Positions 10,214 to 18,162 of a DNA stretch of 64,000 nucleotides are shown in pieces. Within the stretch, counting starts at the first letter, position 1, and each line of letters begins with the position of its first letter. Position numbers and translations under genes: made by a program. The notes under the pieces are model-generated. The model had not been told where the DNA came from. It made no database searches and saw only the letters and a program-made list of their open reading frames with translations. Source of the DNA: CAZPXZ01 sp965219495. GTDB taxonomy: Bacteria; Pseudomonadota; Alphaproteobacteria; Rhodobacterales; CAZPXZ01. The stretch lies in NCBI GenBank assembly GCA_965219495.1, contig OZ244777.1, positions 3,038,001 through 3,102,000 of the forward strand. The letters are read 5' to 3'.

Positions 10214-10636
10214 ATGGAAGAGCAAATCGATGGCGAGGCGCTGTTTCGGGAGACGCCGGAAGGGTTTTCCCTGCGCGATGTGGTGGTGCGGCCGCGCCGG
10301 TGCGCCAGACCGTCCCCGACGGGGTTTTCCCTGCGCGATGTGGTGGTGCGCCTTGCGCGGCCGGACGAGCGGGTGCGCTGGGACGCGCTGGTTGAGGCGC
10401 ATCATTACCTTGGCTTCAAGCGGTTTGCGGGCCGCAGCCTGCGCTACGTCATCGAGTGGGCGGGCTAGTGGATCGCGCTGGCCGGCTGGCAGTCCTGCGC
10501 GCTGAAGAGCCGGCACTGGAACCTCTGGGTTGGGTGGAAGGGCGCTGTCCGGTGGCGGCGCCTGCACTTGATAGCAAACAATTCCCGGTTCGTGGTGCTT
10601 GGCCTAACTTCGCCACTTTTTAAAATGTTTTGCTGA
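10214..10636 (+). pseudogene. DUF4338 protein, N-terminal fragment with in-frame TAG
   Basis: The frame from the ATG at 10214 carries the DUF4338 pattern: HHYLGF, then LRYVIEWAG, an in-frame TAG at 10466-10468, and in the same frame after the stop WIALAGWQSCALKSRHWNLW and IANNSRFVVLG. DUF4338 is found in several transposon-associated and defence-associated proteins, and here also at the N-terminus of the IS-G transposase. The sequence leaves the family pattern at about 10612. A matching later piece is at 14086-14182, suggesting one gene broken by the IS-B region. Confidence 0.7.
10262..10350 (+). repeat. 29-bp direct repeat, 60-bp period, inside the DUF4338 fragment
   Basis: Positions 10262-10290 and 10322-10350 are identical (29 bp, starting GGGTTTTCCCTGCG). 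The 60-bp period is a multiple of three, so the frame is kept and the peptide GFSLRDVVVR appears twice. It looks like a local tandem duplication. Confidence 0.9.
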
Positions 10637-11189
10637 TTTTTCAATGGGTTGGAAATTTCTTCCGCACTAGAATTGCGGGTTATGCCTCGATTCGATGGAC
10701 GCTCTTCCGCGTGTTCATGAGGGTCGGCGGGACGCCGAGCTGCCGGTAAATCTCGAGATGCGCCGGCTCCGGAGTGGTCGGCCGGCGGACCCGGATTTCC
10801 GTTCCGTCGGCGGTGGGCAGCGCCACGGTGACCACCTGGTGGGTGCGGAGCGCATCGCGAACGCTGCTCCAGGAACTGTGCACGCCCTGGTCGAGCAGGG
10901 TCTTCTCGATCGCGACGAGCAACCGGTAGGCCATCACCGAGAGGAAAATGTGGGTATCGACGCGGGGTTCGATCTGATGGAACATCGGCCGCATCGCGAG
11001 GGAGGATTTCATGTTGCGAAAGGCGTTCTCCGCCCGCGCCAACAAGACATACAGGCGCCAGATTTCCTCGCCCGAGAGGTCCTGGCGGTCGGTCTTCAGC
11101 AGGTAGGCGCCGTCGACGCGCTCGGCGATGTCCCTGCGTTCGCTGCGCAGCGCGGCATGCAACTCGCCGGTGTCGGCGCGGTATTCGAG

Positions 11190-11197
11190 ATCGTAAT
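11190..11197. repeat. Target duplication of IS-C copy 1 (left)
   Basis: ATCGTAAT, repeated at 12549-12556. Deleting one copy plus IS-C restores the IS-B transposase frame. Confidence 0.95.
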
Positions 11198-11230
11198 GGG
11201 GATTATATCGGATAGTGCCCACAGCACCCG

Positions 11231-11446
11231 TCACCGGCTCCGGGGCGGGCGTGGCGTACGCACCATCGCCACCGGGGCCGTGAGCATCCGAGCCAGATCG
11301 TCCGCCGTCTTCCCCTCCAGGTGGCTCACGTCGATTTCCTTCTTCATATCTGCCTTGGACGGCTGGTAGGACGACTTCACAACCTCCACACGGCGCGGCG
11401 GCCTCTTGCGTCGTTCAGTCACATCAGCCTCCCATGCAGCCAGCAA
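11231..11446 (-). CDS. Small passenger protein of IS-C (copy 1)
   Basis: A 71-residue basic protein encoded downstream of the transposase on the same strand inside IS-C, conserved residue for residue in copy 2 (46202-46417). The sequence is rich in Arg/Lys at both ends (RRKRPPRRVE; RTPRPPRSR), with an amphipathic central part (HLEGKTADDLARMLTAP). No known domain was recognised. Position and conservation suggest an accessory role for the element, such as regulation or DNA binding, but this is inference. The first ATG used may not be the true start; an internal start near MTERRKRP-like sequence would need a GTG. Confidence 0.55.
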   Translation of the reverse strand: MLAAWEADVTERRKRPPRRVEVVKSSYQPSKADMKKEIDVSHLEGKTADDLARMLTAPVAMVRTPRPPRSR

Positions 11447-11482
11447 AGGCCGAGATGATGCCGCTCTTTGTTGGGCGCCGAT

Positions 11483-12463
11483 TCATGCCCGCGCTCCTGA
11501 ATCAAGGCCGTTGTCGGCGATGAGTTGTGTGTACTTCAGGCGCTTGCCGTCCATTCCGAGGACGATCGCGCCCATGATGTCGAGGGTGTCCATGTCTCGC
11601 ACACTGTGCTTGCCCGCAAACTCCCTCACGTACCGGTCGAGATGCTTTTCGCTCATCTTGTGGAAGGTCCCCTGATAGGCGCGCTTGAGCATCGACCAGA
11701 AGCTCTCCATGCCGTTGGTATGCACGTCGCCACGAACATACTCCTGAGCGCTGTGGTTGACGGCCTTGTGTGGATTCGGAAGGGTTTCGTAGACCAACGC
11801 ATCGTCAGTGTAGACCGTGGCGTCCAGGGCCGTGTGATCGGCGACGAAGCCGTGGATGGTGGCCTTGTTAGTGGACTCGACTGCTCGGGCTCGTACTTGG
11901 TTTGTGGTCCGGTCTTTCGCACCAACGACGGCGGTCTTGCCCACGGCCCCGCGGCCGGTGAGCTCTTCGCGCTTCGACTTCGGCATGTTCTTGCGCTTGC
12001 CGCCCATGTAGGTTTCATCCACCTCGACCGGGCCAGCGAACAACCCGCTTTCACTCTCAAACGCCTTGCGCAGCCGGTGTGCCAGGTGCCAAGCGGTCTT
12101 CTGTGTCACCCCGAGATCCCGATGCAACTTCATGGACGAAACCGACTTCAGGCTCGTCATGAAGAGATAGACCGCGAGCGCCCATTTCTGATAGGGGATG
12201 TTCGACGCTTCCATGACGGTTCCGGTCCGGACACTGAATCGTTTGCGGCATTCCTTCTCACGGCACCGATAGGGCATGGTCTTGTGCTTTGCACCACTGA
12301 GAACGTTGACGGAGCCACAAAACGGGCAAGCCGGGCCGGTCGGCCAGCGGACCTTAACGAACCACGCTTCGGCCGCCGCATTGTCCGCGAACATCCGCAT
12401 CGCCTCGATAAGGGTCATACCTTGGCGGTAGTGCTTGCCAGGTGCCGTGTGGGCCATCTCCAC
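11483..12463 (-). CDS. IS1595-family transposase (ISXO2-like), IS-C copy 1
   Basis: 326 aa. The N-terminus carries a zinc ribbon (CPFC at 46-49 and C67, C72). A helix-turn-helix-like segment follows (VSSMKLHRDLGVTQKTAWHLA, residues about 108-127). The ISXO2-like catalytic domain has VEVDETYMGGK (Asp149), VYTDDALVYE (Asp220) and HTNGMESFWSMLK (His248, Asn250, Glu253). All expected residues are present and the frame is intact. The protein should cut and join element ends in IS1595 transposition. It is identical or nearly identical to the copy at 45185-46165. Confidence 0.92.
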   Translation of the reverse strand: MEMAHTAPGKHYRQGMTLIEAMRMFADNAAAEAWFVKVRWPTGPACPFCGSVNVLSGAKHKTMPYRCREKECRKRFSVRTGTVMEASNIPYQKWALAVYLFMTSLKSVSSMKLHRDLGVTQKTAWHLAHRLRKAFESESGLFAGPVEVDETYMGGKRKNMPKSKREELTGRGAVGKTAVVGAKDRTTNQVRARAVESTNKATIHGFVADHTALDATVYTDDALVYETLPNPHKAVNHSAQEYVRGDVHTNGMESFWSMLKRAYQGTFHKMSEKHLDRYVREFAGKHSVRDMDTLDIMGAIVLGMDGKRLKYTQLIADNGLDSGARA

Positions 12464-13941
12464 TTCCTAATCCGTTGACTTGGACCGATTTTAATAAATG
12501 GTGCCTGAATCATCAACCCCTATACGGGCACTATCCGATATAATCCCCATCGTAATAACGGGCCACCCGCGGATAGCGCTCACGGAGGCGGCCGATGGCT
12601 TCGGCGATCTTCTCGGGTTTGACCAGGCGGCGGCTGGCGACGCGCTCCTGCAGCCGGTCGAGATCCGCCAGCAGCCGCGCCTCGTGGCTCTCGCGGATGG
12701 CGCGATCCTTCTGCCGGCGGCCTTCGCTGATGCACAGCGCCACGGTTTCGGCGCCATCGCTTGCGCGCTTGACCCAGACCCGGCCCGGCTTTTGCGACGG
12801 ATTGCGCGGTGAGGGCTCCCGCAGAACCTCTTCGAAGCCCTCGAGTTCCTCGAACTGCGCCAGCCACCCGACCCGTTCGCCCTGGCGGGCGGCAACCAGG
12901 TAATGAAGGTCGCGTTCGCGGATCTGCGCAAGGTTCTTCTCCCCCGACATGCCGCGGTCCACCACCACCGTCTGTCCCTCCCGGAAGCCGCCAAGGCGGT
13001 GCTCCAGCCGGTCCAGCATGTCCGGCAGGCTGGCGCTGTCCCGCAGGTTGCCGCGGAACACTTCGTGCGCCTGCGGAAAGCCGTCGTGATCGATGGCAAG
13101 CCCCACCACCACCTGCTTGCAGTCCGGCCGCTTGTCACGCGAGTCGCCGCGGGCCGCCTTCGGGTTGGCCAACGCCGCCCCTTCGAAATAACTGCTGGTC
13201 AGGTCGATCAAATACACCGCAGGATCCAGATCGAACAAGCCGCACTGCCGCCGGGTCAGCGATGCCTCGATCGCTTCCCGCTTGTCGTACAGACGGTCGA
13301 GGTTGCGGTACAGCGCCGAAAGCGACGGCCACGCGAAATGCACCCCGAGCAGGTCGTCCATCGCCGTCCGCTGCATCCAGTCCCCCATGGCGTGCTCCGA
13401 TGAGGGCGCGATCAGCCGGTTCATCACCATCGCGCAGGTCAGCTCCCGGCTGCGCGGGCGAAGTCCCGCTTCCCGCAGCACATCGTCGCAGCCCAGCCGC
13501 TCCCAGAACGCCAGCCCGACATGCAGCGGCCCCGCCTCCCGCGCCCGCAGCACCTCCACCTGCTCCGGCACAACCGAGACCGCCGCTGCCGGCGGCGCCG
13601 ACAGCGGCCGCTTGCCGCGCCGGCCCCGCCGGCGCACCCGCTCGATGAGTTCCGCATCTTCGCCCTCGGGCTCGAACAGGAACCGCTTGCCTTCCAGCGC
13701 GGCCTGCAACCGGTGGGCCAGCGCCAGCCATTCGTGATGGGGTCGGGGCGCCAGGTCGCCGAGGGAGCAGATGGTGCGCTGGCGCGGTCCGTCGGGGGTG
13801 TGGTAGGCCTCGACCAGGCGGTAATTGGTGTAGACGCGGTCTTTGTGGCGGCGCGTGTCCTTGCGAATATACATAGGCACGATGATATCGGTTAGTGCAC
13901 TGAATGTCAAGTGCTGCATCGCCCATACATTCCGCACTATT

Positions 13942-14073
13942 TGGGCGAATTCCGGGAGTACATCCGGCCCGGACGCCTTGTCCCGCAAGGCATTGTGAAT
14001 TTCTCAATCCTCAAAAACGGGCCAAATTCGTCTGAAAATCGTAGCGAACCGGCGAAGTCGGGTTGGCGGCAAG
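13942..14073. repeat. Direct repeat copy B: displaced 3' end of the methyltransferase gene
   Basis: Matches positions 1-132. On the minus strand it reads RRFATIFRRIWPVFED and a stop, the same C-terminus as the methyltransferase at 64-726 with three substitutions. No further upstream part of that gene is present beyond about 14073, where DUF4338-like sequence begins on the plus strand. Confidence 0.8.
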
Positions 14074-14085
14074 GAGGTTATTTCG

Positions 14086-14182
14086 CGCCTCGGTTCGTTT
14101 GCGATGGCGGCGATGCTGCGTCGCCTGAGCGCCGACTGGCAAGAGCAGTATGGGCACCCGGTTCTGCTTACGGAGACTTATG
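14086..14182 (+). pseudogene. DUF4338 remnant (middle part)
   Basis: The frame reads LRRLSADWQEQYGHPVLLTET, the segment that follows the FLVLP region in DUF4338 proteins. It ends where the tip of an IS-E element starts. It is colinear with the fragment at 10214-10636, with IS-B and the methyltransferase remnant between them. Confidence 0.6.
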
Positions 14183-14235
14183 AAGGCCTTTGCGCTGTTC
14201 TAACCCATTGGCTTGTTGAGCGTTTCACAGCGTTC
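14183..14235 (+). mobile_element. IS-E 5' tip remnant
   Basis: AGGCCTTTGCGCTGTTCTAA and following bases match the 5' terminus of IS-E seen at 25495 and, inverted, at 23839-23891. Only about 50 bp remain. Confidence 0.8.
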
Positions 14236-14632
14236 GGCTAGGGTCGAAGGTGGATTGACACCTTGCCGATCCAGCCGGCCAAGGTCGAAATCGAGGCTGG
14301 AACGCGCATAGATCTGCGCTTGCCGGTGCAATGGATAATGGTTCAGGTGTCTGCAGATGAGCAGACGAGCACATGGGCGATCGCGCATTCGGTCGGCAAC
14401 GCGCTCTCAATCAGACGAGCCAGTGCTGGCGCTTGGTTGACGGTCTGCTCGCCAGCGCCGGGCAGACAAATTTTGGCCGAGCCATGACGGTCAAATCGCC
14501 ACACAGAGTCGCGCGGGCGGCGGCACCCGCCGCTATCAGCGGCAGCGACGCCTTGCCCGGTGCCGAAGGTCCAAAAAACCTGTGGTTTGTCGGTGGAAGC
14601 TGCTTTTGTTTCCTCACCACATCTTGTATGAT
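14236..14632. other. Upstream region of the ubiquitin-like operon, no gene recognised
   Basis: About 400 bp with short motif-free open frames on both strands, separating the transposon debris from the operon that starts at 14727. Confidence 0.45.
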
Positions 14633-14663
14633 TTGACACCAGCATAAATAGCCATGGTAGGAT
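14633..14663 (+). promoter_or_regulatory. Candidate promoter of the MBL-E2/E1/JAB-patatin operon
   Basis: TTGACA at 14633-14638 and TAGGAT at 14658-14663 with a 19-bp spacer, 64 bp before the first gene. The -35 is perfect; the -10 and spacing are weak. A GGAGG ribosome-binding site at 14712-14716 precedes the ATG. Confidence 0.35.
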
Positions 14664-14726
14664 GCAGGCGCTGATCGACTACTAGTACCACCATCCTCGT
14701 GAAGCTGAAAATGGAGGTTTGAGCAT

Positions 14727-15878
14727 ATGTTTGATGAGCCAAAGGTCATGTTTTGGCCGGTGGGCACCGGTGATTGCACCAGCGTTGTCGTGGCCGATGG
14801 CATCGTATTGCAGGTGGATATTCGTGACCTACACTGCGCCGACGAAGCAAATGATGACCATGCGGCGATCGTCGAGACGTTGGTGGAGAACCTACCCCAA
14901 GTCGCTGGTACACCTTACCTTTCGGCATTCGCTCTGACGCATCCCGATAAAGATCACGTTCTCGGCTTTGCCGAGCTTCTTGACCGAGTGATGATCGGCG
15001 AAATCTGGTTCACCCCACGTGTTTTCATCGAAAACGACGAGGATCTGTGCGACGATGCCATCGCCTTTAAGGAGGAAGCAGAACGACGGGTCAGTGAAAC
15101 GATAAAGGTTGGAGGTGAAGTCGGCGCGGGTGATCGCATAAGGCTCATTGGATATGATGCTTTGCTCGAAACAGACGAATTCGAGGACTTTCCGAAAGAT
15201 CGTCTGACCGTCCCTGGTAATTCAGTCTCGGAGATTGACGGGGAAGACTACGCAGGCGCGTTCAACGCATTCATTCATGCTCCATTTGCTGAGGAGAATG
15301 TAGGCGATCGTAACAATACAAGCCTTTGCATGCAGGTCGTTCTTGGTGACGATCCCTCAAAGGGTGGCGTGTTACTCTTCGGAGATATCGCGTACCCCCG
15401 CATCCGCAGGATCTTCGACACCACAAAAGAGGCTGAAAATGAGGATTACCTAAAATGGAAGGTGTTTCTTGCTCCTCATCACTGCAGCAAGTCGGCCATG
15501 TACCAGACGGAGGACGACTCCGAAGTCCTCAAGCAGGACATGCTGGACGATCTTGCTAATTACCAAGTCAAAGGTGGCGTGATCGTCGCCAGTAGTGAAA
15601 AGATCCCCGTCCAGAACAAACCCGGCGATAACCCACCGCACGCCAAGGCCAAGAAGCGCTACGAGGAAGTAGTGGCCGAGGGCGGGTTCTTGTGCACACA
15701 TGAAGATGGCGAAAGCGGTGAACCACTCGTATTTCATATCGAGGAGGGATCGTTGGCTACGTCAGACCTTGTGACCTCAGCTTCTGCCGCTATTGCTGGT
15801 AGCAAGTTAGCGACGGCCGTCGAAGAAGCTCGAGGTTCGGACAGTCCCCCGTCGGAGCAAGTCGGGTATGGCGCTTGA
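14727..15878 (+). CDS. ComEC-like metallo-beta-lactamase fold protein, first gene of the operon
   Basis: 383 aa, preceded by GGAGG 10 nt before the ATG. The MBL metal-site motif is the ComEC-type THPDKDHVLGF (His72, Asp74, Asp76, His77), followed later by LLFGDI and by FLAPHHCSKS near residue 250. No signal peptide or membrane segment is visible, so it is a soluble protein unlike full ComEC. The last ~40 residues are Ala/Ser/Gly/Pro/Glu-rich, predicted flexible, and end in EQVGYGA. The stop overlaps the next start by 11 nt, implying translational coupling. The gene occupies the place held by the CD-NTase in type II CBASS. Its substrate is unknown: it may be a phosphodiesterase/nuclease, or the target to which the E1/E2 protein attaches something. 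Confidence 0.8.
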   Translation: MFDEPKVMFWPVGTGDCTSVVVADGIVLQVDIRDLHCADEANDDHAAIVETLVENLPQVAGTPYLSAFALTHPDKDHVLGFAELLDRVMIGEIWFTPRVFIENDEDLCDDAIAFKEEAERRVSETIKVGGEVGAGDRIRLIGYDALLETDEFEDFPKDRLTVPGNSVSEIDGEDYAGAFNAFIHAPFAEENVGDRNNTSLCMQVVLGDDPSKGGVLLFGDIAYPRIRRIFDTTKEAENEDYLKWKVFLAPHHCSKSAMYQTEDDSEVLKQDMLDDLANYQVKGGVIVASSEKIPVQNKPGDNPPHAKAKKRYEEVVAEGGFLCTHEDGESGEPLVFHIEEGSLATSDLVTSASAAIAGSKLATAVEEARGSDSPPSEQVGYGA

Positions 15879-18162
15879 GTTCCTTGCAGGGGGCCAGGCA
15901 CTAGCAGCAGAACAGCTCAATGATATCGCGTCTGCAAGCGATGGCGCCTTGGAGGTCGTTCAAATCCGGCCGCCATCAAGTGAAGGCGGCAACATGCTCG
16001 TGCGCGTGTCAGTGGATACGAGAGAATATCGCCACGTTGATGGCGGATTTTCTTTCAGGGCGCGCGAAGCGATACAGATATACGTTCCAGCGCGCTATCC
16101 GATAGACGCACCTATCGCTTATTTCGCGCACACTCGATTCATGGGACGTCCTCATGTCCAATGGGGCAACTTTATCTGCTTGCACCAGGCGACGGACGTG
16201 GAGTGGTCGGCGAGTGATGGCATGTATGGGTTCGTCACACGCTTGGACCAATGGCTGCGAGATGCCGCGCTCAACGAACTGGATCCAGATGATGCACCGC
16301 TCCATCCCCCGGTTACCTACACGAGCTCTACCACGAGAATCGCCATAGAGGTCGATCCTCCAGAAATATCCGAAAGAAAGTCGTTTTGGCTGGGTACAGC
16401 AAAACTCTCCAAAAGAAATAGCGTGTGCTATGATGTGGAGGAATGGGATGCCCTACCTGAAAGTCTTCCAAGAGGGGAAACATTTGCAGCAGCTTTACTT
16501 CTTAACCAACCAATGCCGATGGAGTACCCCAATACTGTTTCAAAATTAATTGCAAGCCTAGGGGAGCGGCATATCCCGTTCGACTTCTTGTTTTCCATAC
16601 TAAAGCTTTTCGCAGTTTGTCAAAACGAAGACGAGCCCTTGTACTTCGTTCTTGGCGCTCCGATGCGCCGACGCTCTTCCGGTGAGCCCTTGAGGCAACA
16701 TCTTACCGCTTGGAGCATAGAGCCGAAGTATGTGGCAGCTTTGCGAAGGATTGTCTTGGACGACAAGGGTGATATAGAGGCCGCATGGAAACTAGTACTT
16801 GAGTGGGCGATAGATGCGAAAACTGAGTGGTGCGGCGTATACGACAACCGCCCCGAGGTTACTTTTCGCCGGGACCAGGACACGGGCGCAAATTGGTTCT
16901 TGGGCAAAAGAATAGCTCTGCTAGGCTGTGGAGCGATCGGCTCGCATATCGGTGAGTATCTTGTACGTTCTGGTGCGGCCAAACTTCGACTAATCGACAA
17001 TTCCGCCGTTAATCCAGGTATTCTAGTACGACAGCAATTCAAAAACCGACAAGTCGGATATACCAAGCAAAGTGCTCTCTATGTCGAGCTTTCGGCAATC
17101 AATCCAACGGCCGATATCGATCATCTTCACTCGAACCTCATCAGAGGGTGGCCTGAATCTCTTAAGCTAGACGAGTACGACCTGATCATTGATGCCACAG
17201 CGTCGAAGCGTGTCGCCGCTGCGTTACAGCTACAGTTTGAACAGTTGGAGCAAACCCCGCCGATCTTGAGGTGCGCGATCAGTGGTCGAGCCTCGCACGG
17301 CATCGCTACCATGAGAATGAAGAAATCGCCCTTCGGTCCGTCAGACCTGATACGACAGACGAAACTGGCGGCCACCAGAAGGCCCGACCTCACGGAGTTC
17401 TTGGGGGCTTTTTGGCCGGAAGAACAACAAGAGCCAGGATTTCAGCCTGAACCGGGTTGCTCGGAACCAACCTTTGTCGGGTCTGCTGCTGATGTGGCAT
17501 TTTTTGCGTCGTCCTTCTTTAACCTTGCTGCGGAAGCACTGGTGAACGTACCAGACGATACTGCACAGGCGTTCTATGTGTCTAGCCCGGGAGGGTTCAA
17601 GTCGCGGAAGAGCATGACGTCCCGCATCGTGGATCTTGGGAAAGTCGAACCGCAAATCGAAGTTATCCACAACTATCACGTTCTTCTTTCTCCGGGAGCG
17701 AAACGCACCATCCGATCGGAAATCGCATTAAACGCGCGGACCGGCAGCGCTGATGATGAGACCGGTGGATTGCTGCTCGGAGAAATTGATGACGCCCTTG
17801 CCACGATCTGTCTCGACGCCGCCACTGGGGCACCACCGGACAGTATGAAATCGCCCGAACGATTCGTCTGTGGTGTCGAAGGGACAGAGCGTCGGTCTAA
17901 GTATCAAGCGAGACAGAGTGGTGGCTCAACGAAATTTGTAGGGGTCTGGCATACGCATCCCGTCTCAATGCCGGAACCGAGTGATGTCGATCTCGGGGCG
18001 ATGGCAGAAATTCTTCACATACAGGAAAGAACACCAAGGCATGTCGTCATGCTTATTGTCGGACATACCACCAGCAGACCGGTCTGGCGCTTCCATCTCT
18101 TCCGCAAGAACCAGTTCAGGATTATAAGATGCCCAACGCTAGAGGCTGACGATGCAGGGTGA
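15868..18162 (+). CDS. E2-like/E1-like/JAB triple-domain protein (ubiquitin-type conjugation)
   Basis: 764 aa with three modules. Residues ~30-150 are an E2-like fold with the catalytic Cys candidate in WGNFICLH (Cys104). Residues ~340-570 are a ThiF/E1 adenylation domain: the nucleotide loop is LLGCGAIGSH (353-360), with Asp377, Arg388/Gln390, Asp442 and a catalytic Cys candidate in EPGCSEPTF (Cys531). Residues ~605-745 are a JAB/JAMM metalloprotease with Glu631 (DETGG), HTHP (His695, His697), Ser705 and Asp708, a complete JAMM set. In type II CBASS the E1-E2 protein (Cap2) and the JAB protein (Cap3) are separate; here both activities are on one chain. It would adenylate a C-terminus, pass it through Cys531 and Cys104, and remove it with the JAB domain. 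Base composition is less GC-rich than in neighbouring genes, suggesting transfer. Confidence 0.88.
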   Translation: MALEFLAGGQALAAEQLNDIASASDGALEVVQIRPPSSEGGNMLVRVSVDTREYRHVDGGFSFRAREAIQIYVPARYPIDAPIAYFAHTRFMGRPHVQWGNFICLHQATDVEWSASDGMYGFVTRLDQWLRDAALNELDPDDAPLHPPVTYTSSTTRIAIEVDPPEISERKSFWLGTAKLSKRNSVCYDVEEWDALPESLPRGETFAAALLLNQPMPMEYPNTVSKLIASLGERHIPFDFLFSILKLFAVCQNEDEPLYFVLGAPMRRRSSGEPLRQHLTAWSIEPKYVAALRRIVLDDKGDIEAAWKLVLEWAIDAKTEWCGVYDNRPEVTFRRDQDTGANWFLGKRIALLGCGAIGSHIGEYLVRSGAAKLRLIDNSAVNPGILVRQQFKNRQVGYTKQSALYVELSAINPTADIDHLHSNLIRGWPESLKLDEYDLIIDATASKRVAAALQLQFEQLEQTPPILRCAISGRASHGIATMRMKKSPFGPSDLIRQTKLAATRRPDLTEFLGAFWPEEQQEPGFQPEPGCSEPTFVGSAADVAFFASSFFNLAAEALVNVPDDTAQAFYVSSPGGFKSRKSMTSRIVDLGKVEPQIEVIHNYHVLLSPGAKRTIRSEIALNARTGSADDETGGLLLGEIDDALATICLDAATGAPPDSMKSPERFVCGVEGTERRSKYQARQSGGSTKFVGVWHTHPVSMPEPSDVDLGAMAEILHIQERTPRHVVMLIVGHTTSRPVWRFHLFRKNQFRIIRCPTLEADDAG

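Larger units (their letters stand above)
11198..12548 (-). mobile_element. IS-C copy 1, complete IS1595-family element, 1351 bp
   Basis: Ends are perfect inverted repeats beginning GGGGATTATATCGGATAGTG at 11198 and the complement ending at 12548. The 8-bp sequence ATCGTAAT flanks both sides (11190-11197 and 12549-12556) as a target duplication, the length expected for IS1595. It carries the transposase and one small extra gene. Copy 2 at 45100-46450 has the same length and nearly the same sequence. Confidence 0.95.
10680..13874 (-). pseudogene. IS-B, IS1634-type transposase split by IS-C
   Basis: The N-terminal part runs from the ATG at 13874 to 12557 and the C-terminal part from 11189 to 10680. 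Removing IS-C and one 8-bp target duplication joins RVARYYD to LEYRADTG in frame and gives a transposase of about 600 residues. IS1634 features: the N-terminal region reading YTNYRLVEAYHTPDGPRQ, a first catalytic Asp in YLIDLTSSYFEG, a second in VVVDRGMSGEKNL, and the Glu region ENAFRNMKSSLAMRP. The gene is inactive only because of the inserted IS-C. The terminal repeats of IS-B were not resolved. A decayed second copy of its 3' part lies at 55440-55706. Confidence 0.8.

Noticed and set aside
11525..12478. 317-codon frame antisense to the IS-C transposase (also 45170-46123)
   Set aside because: Shadow of the ISXO2-like transposase, which has all catalytic residues.
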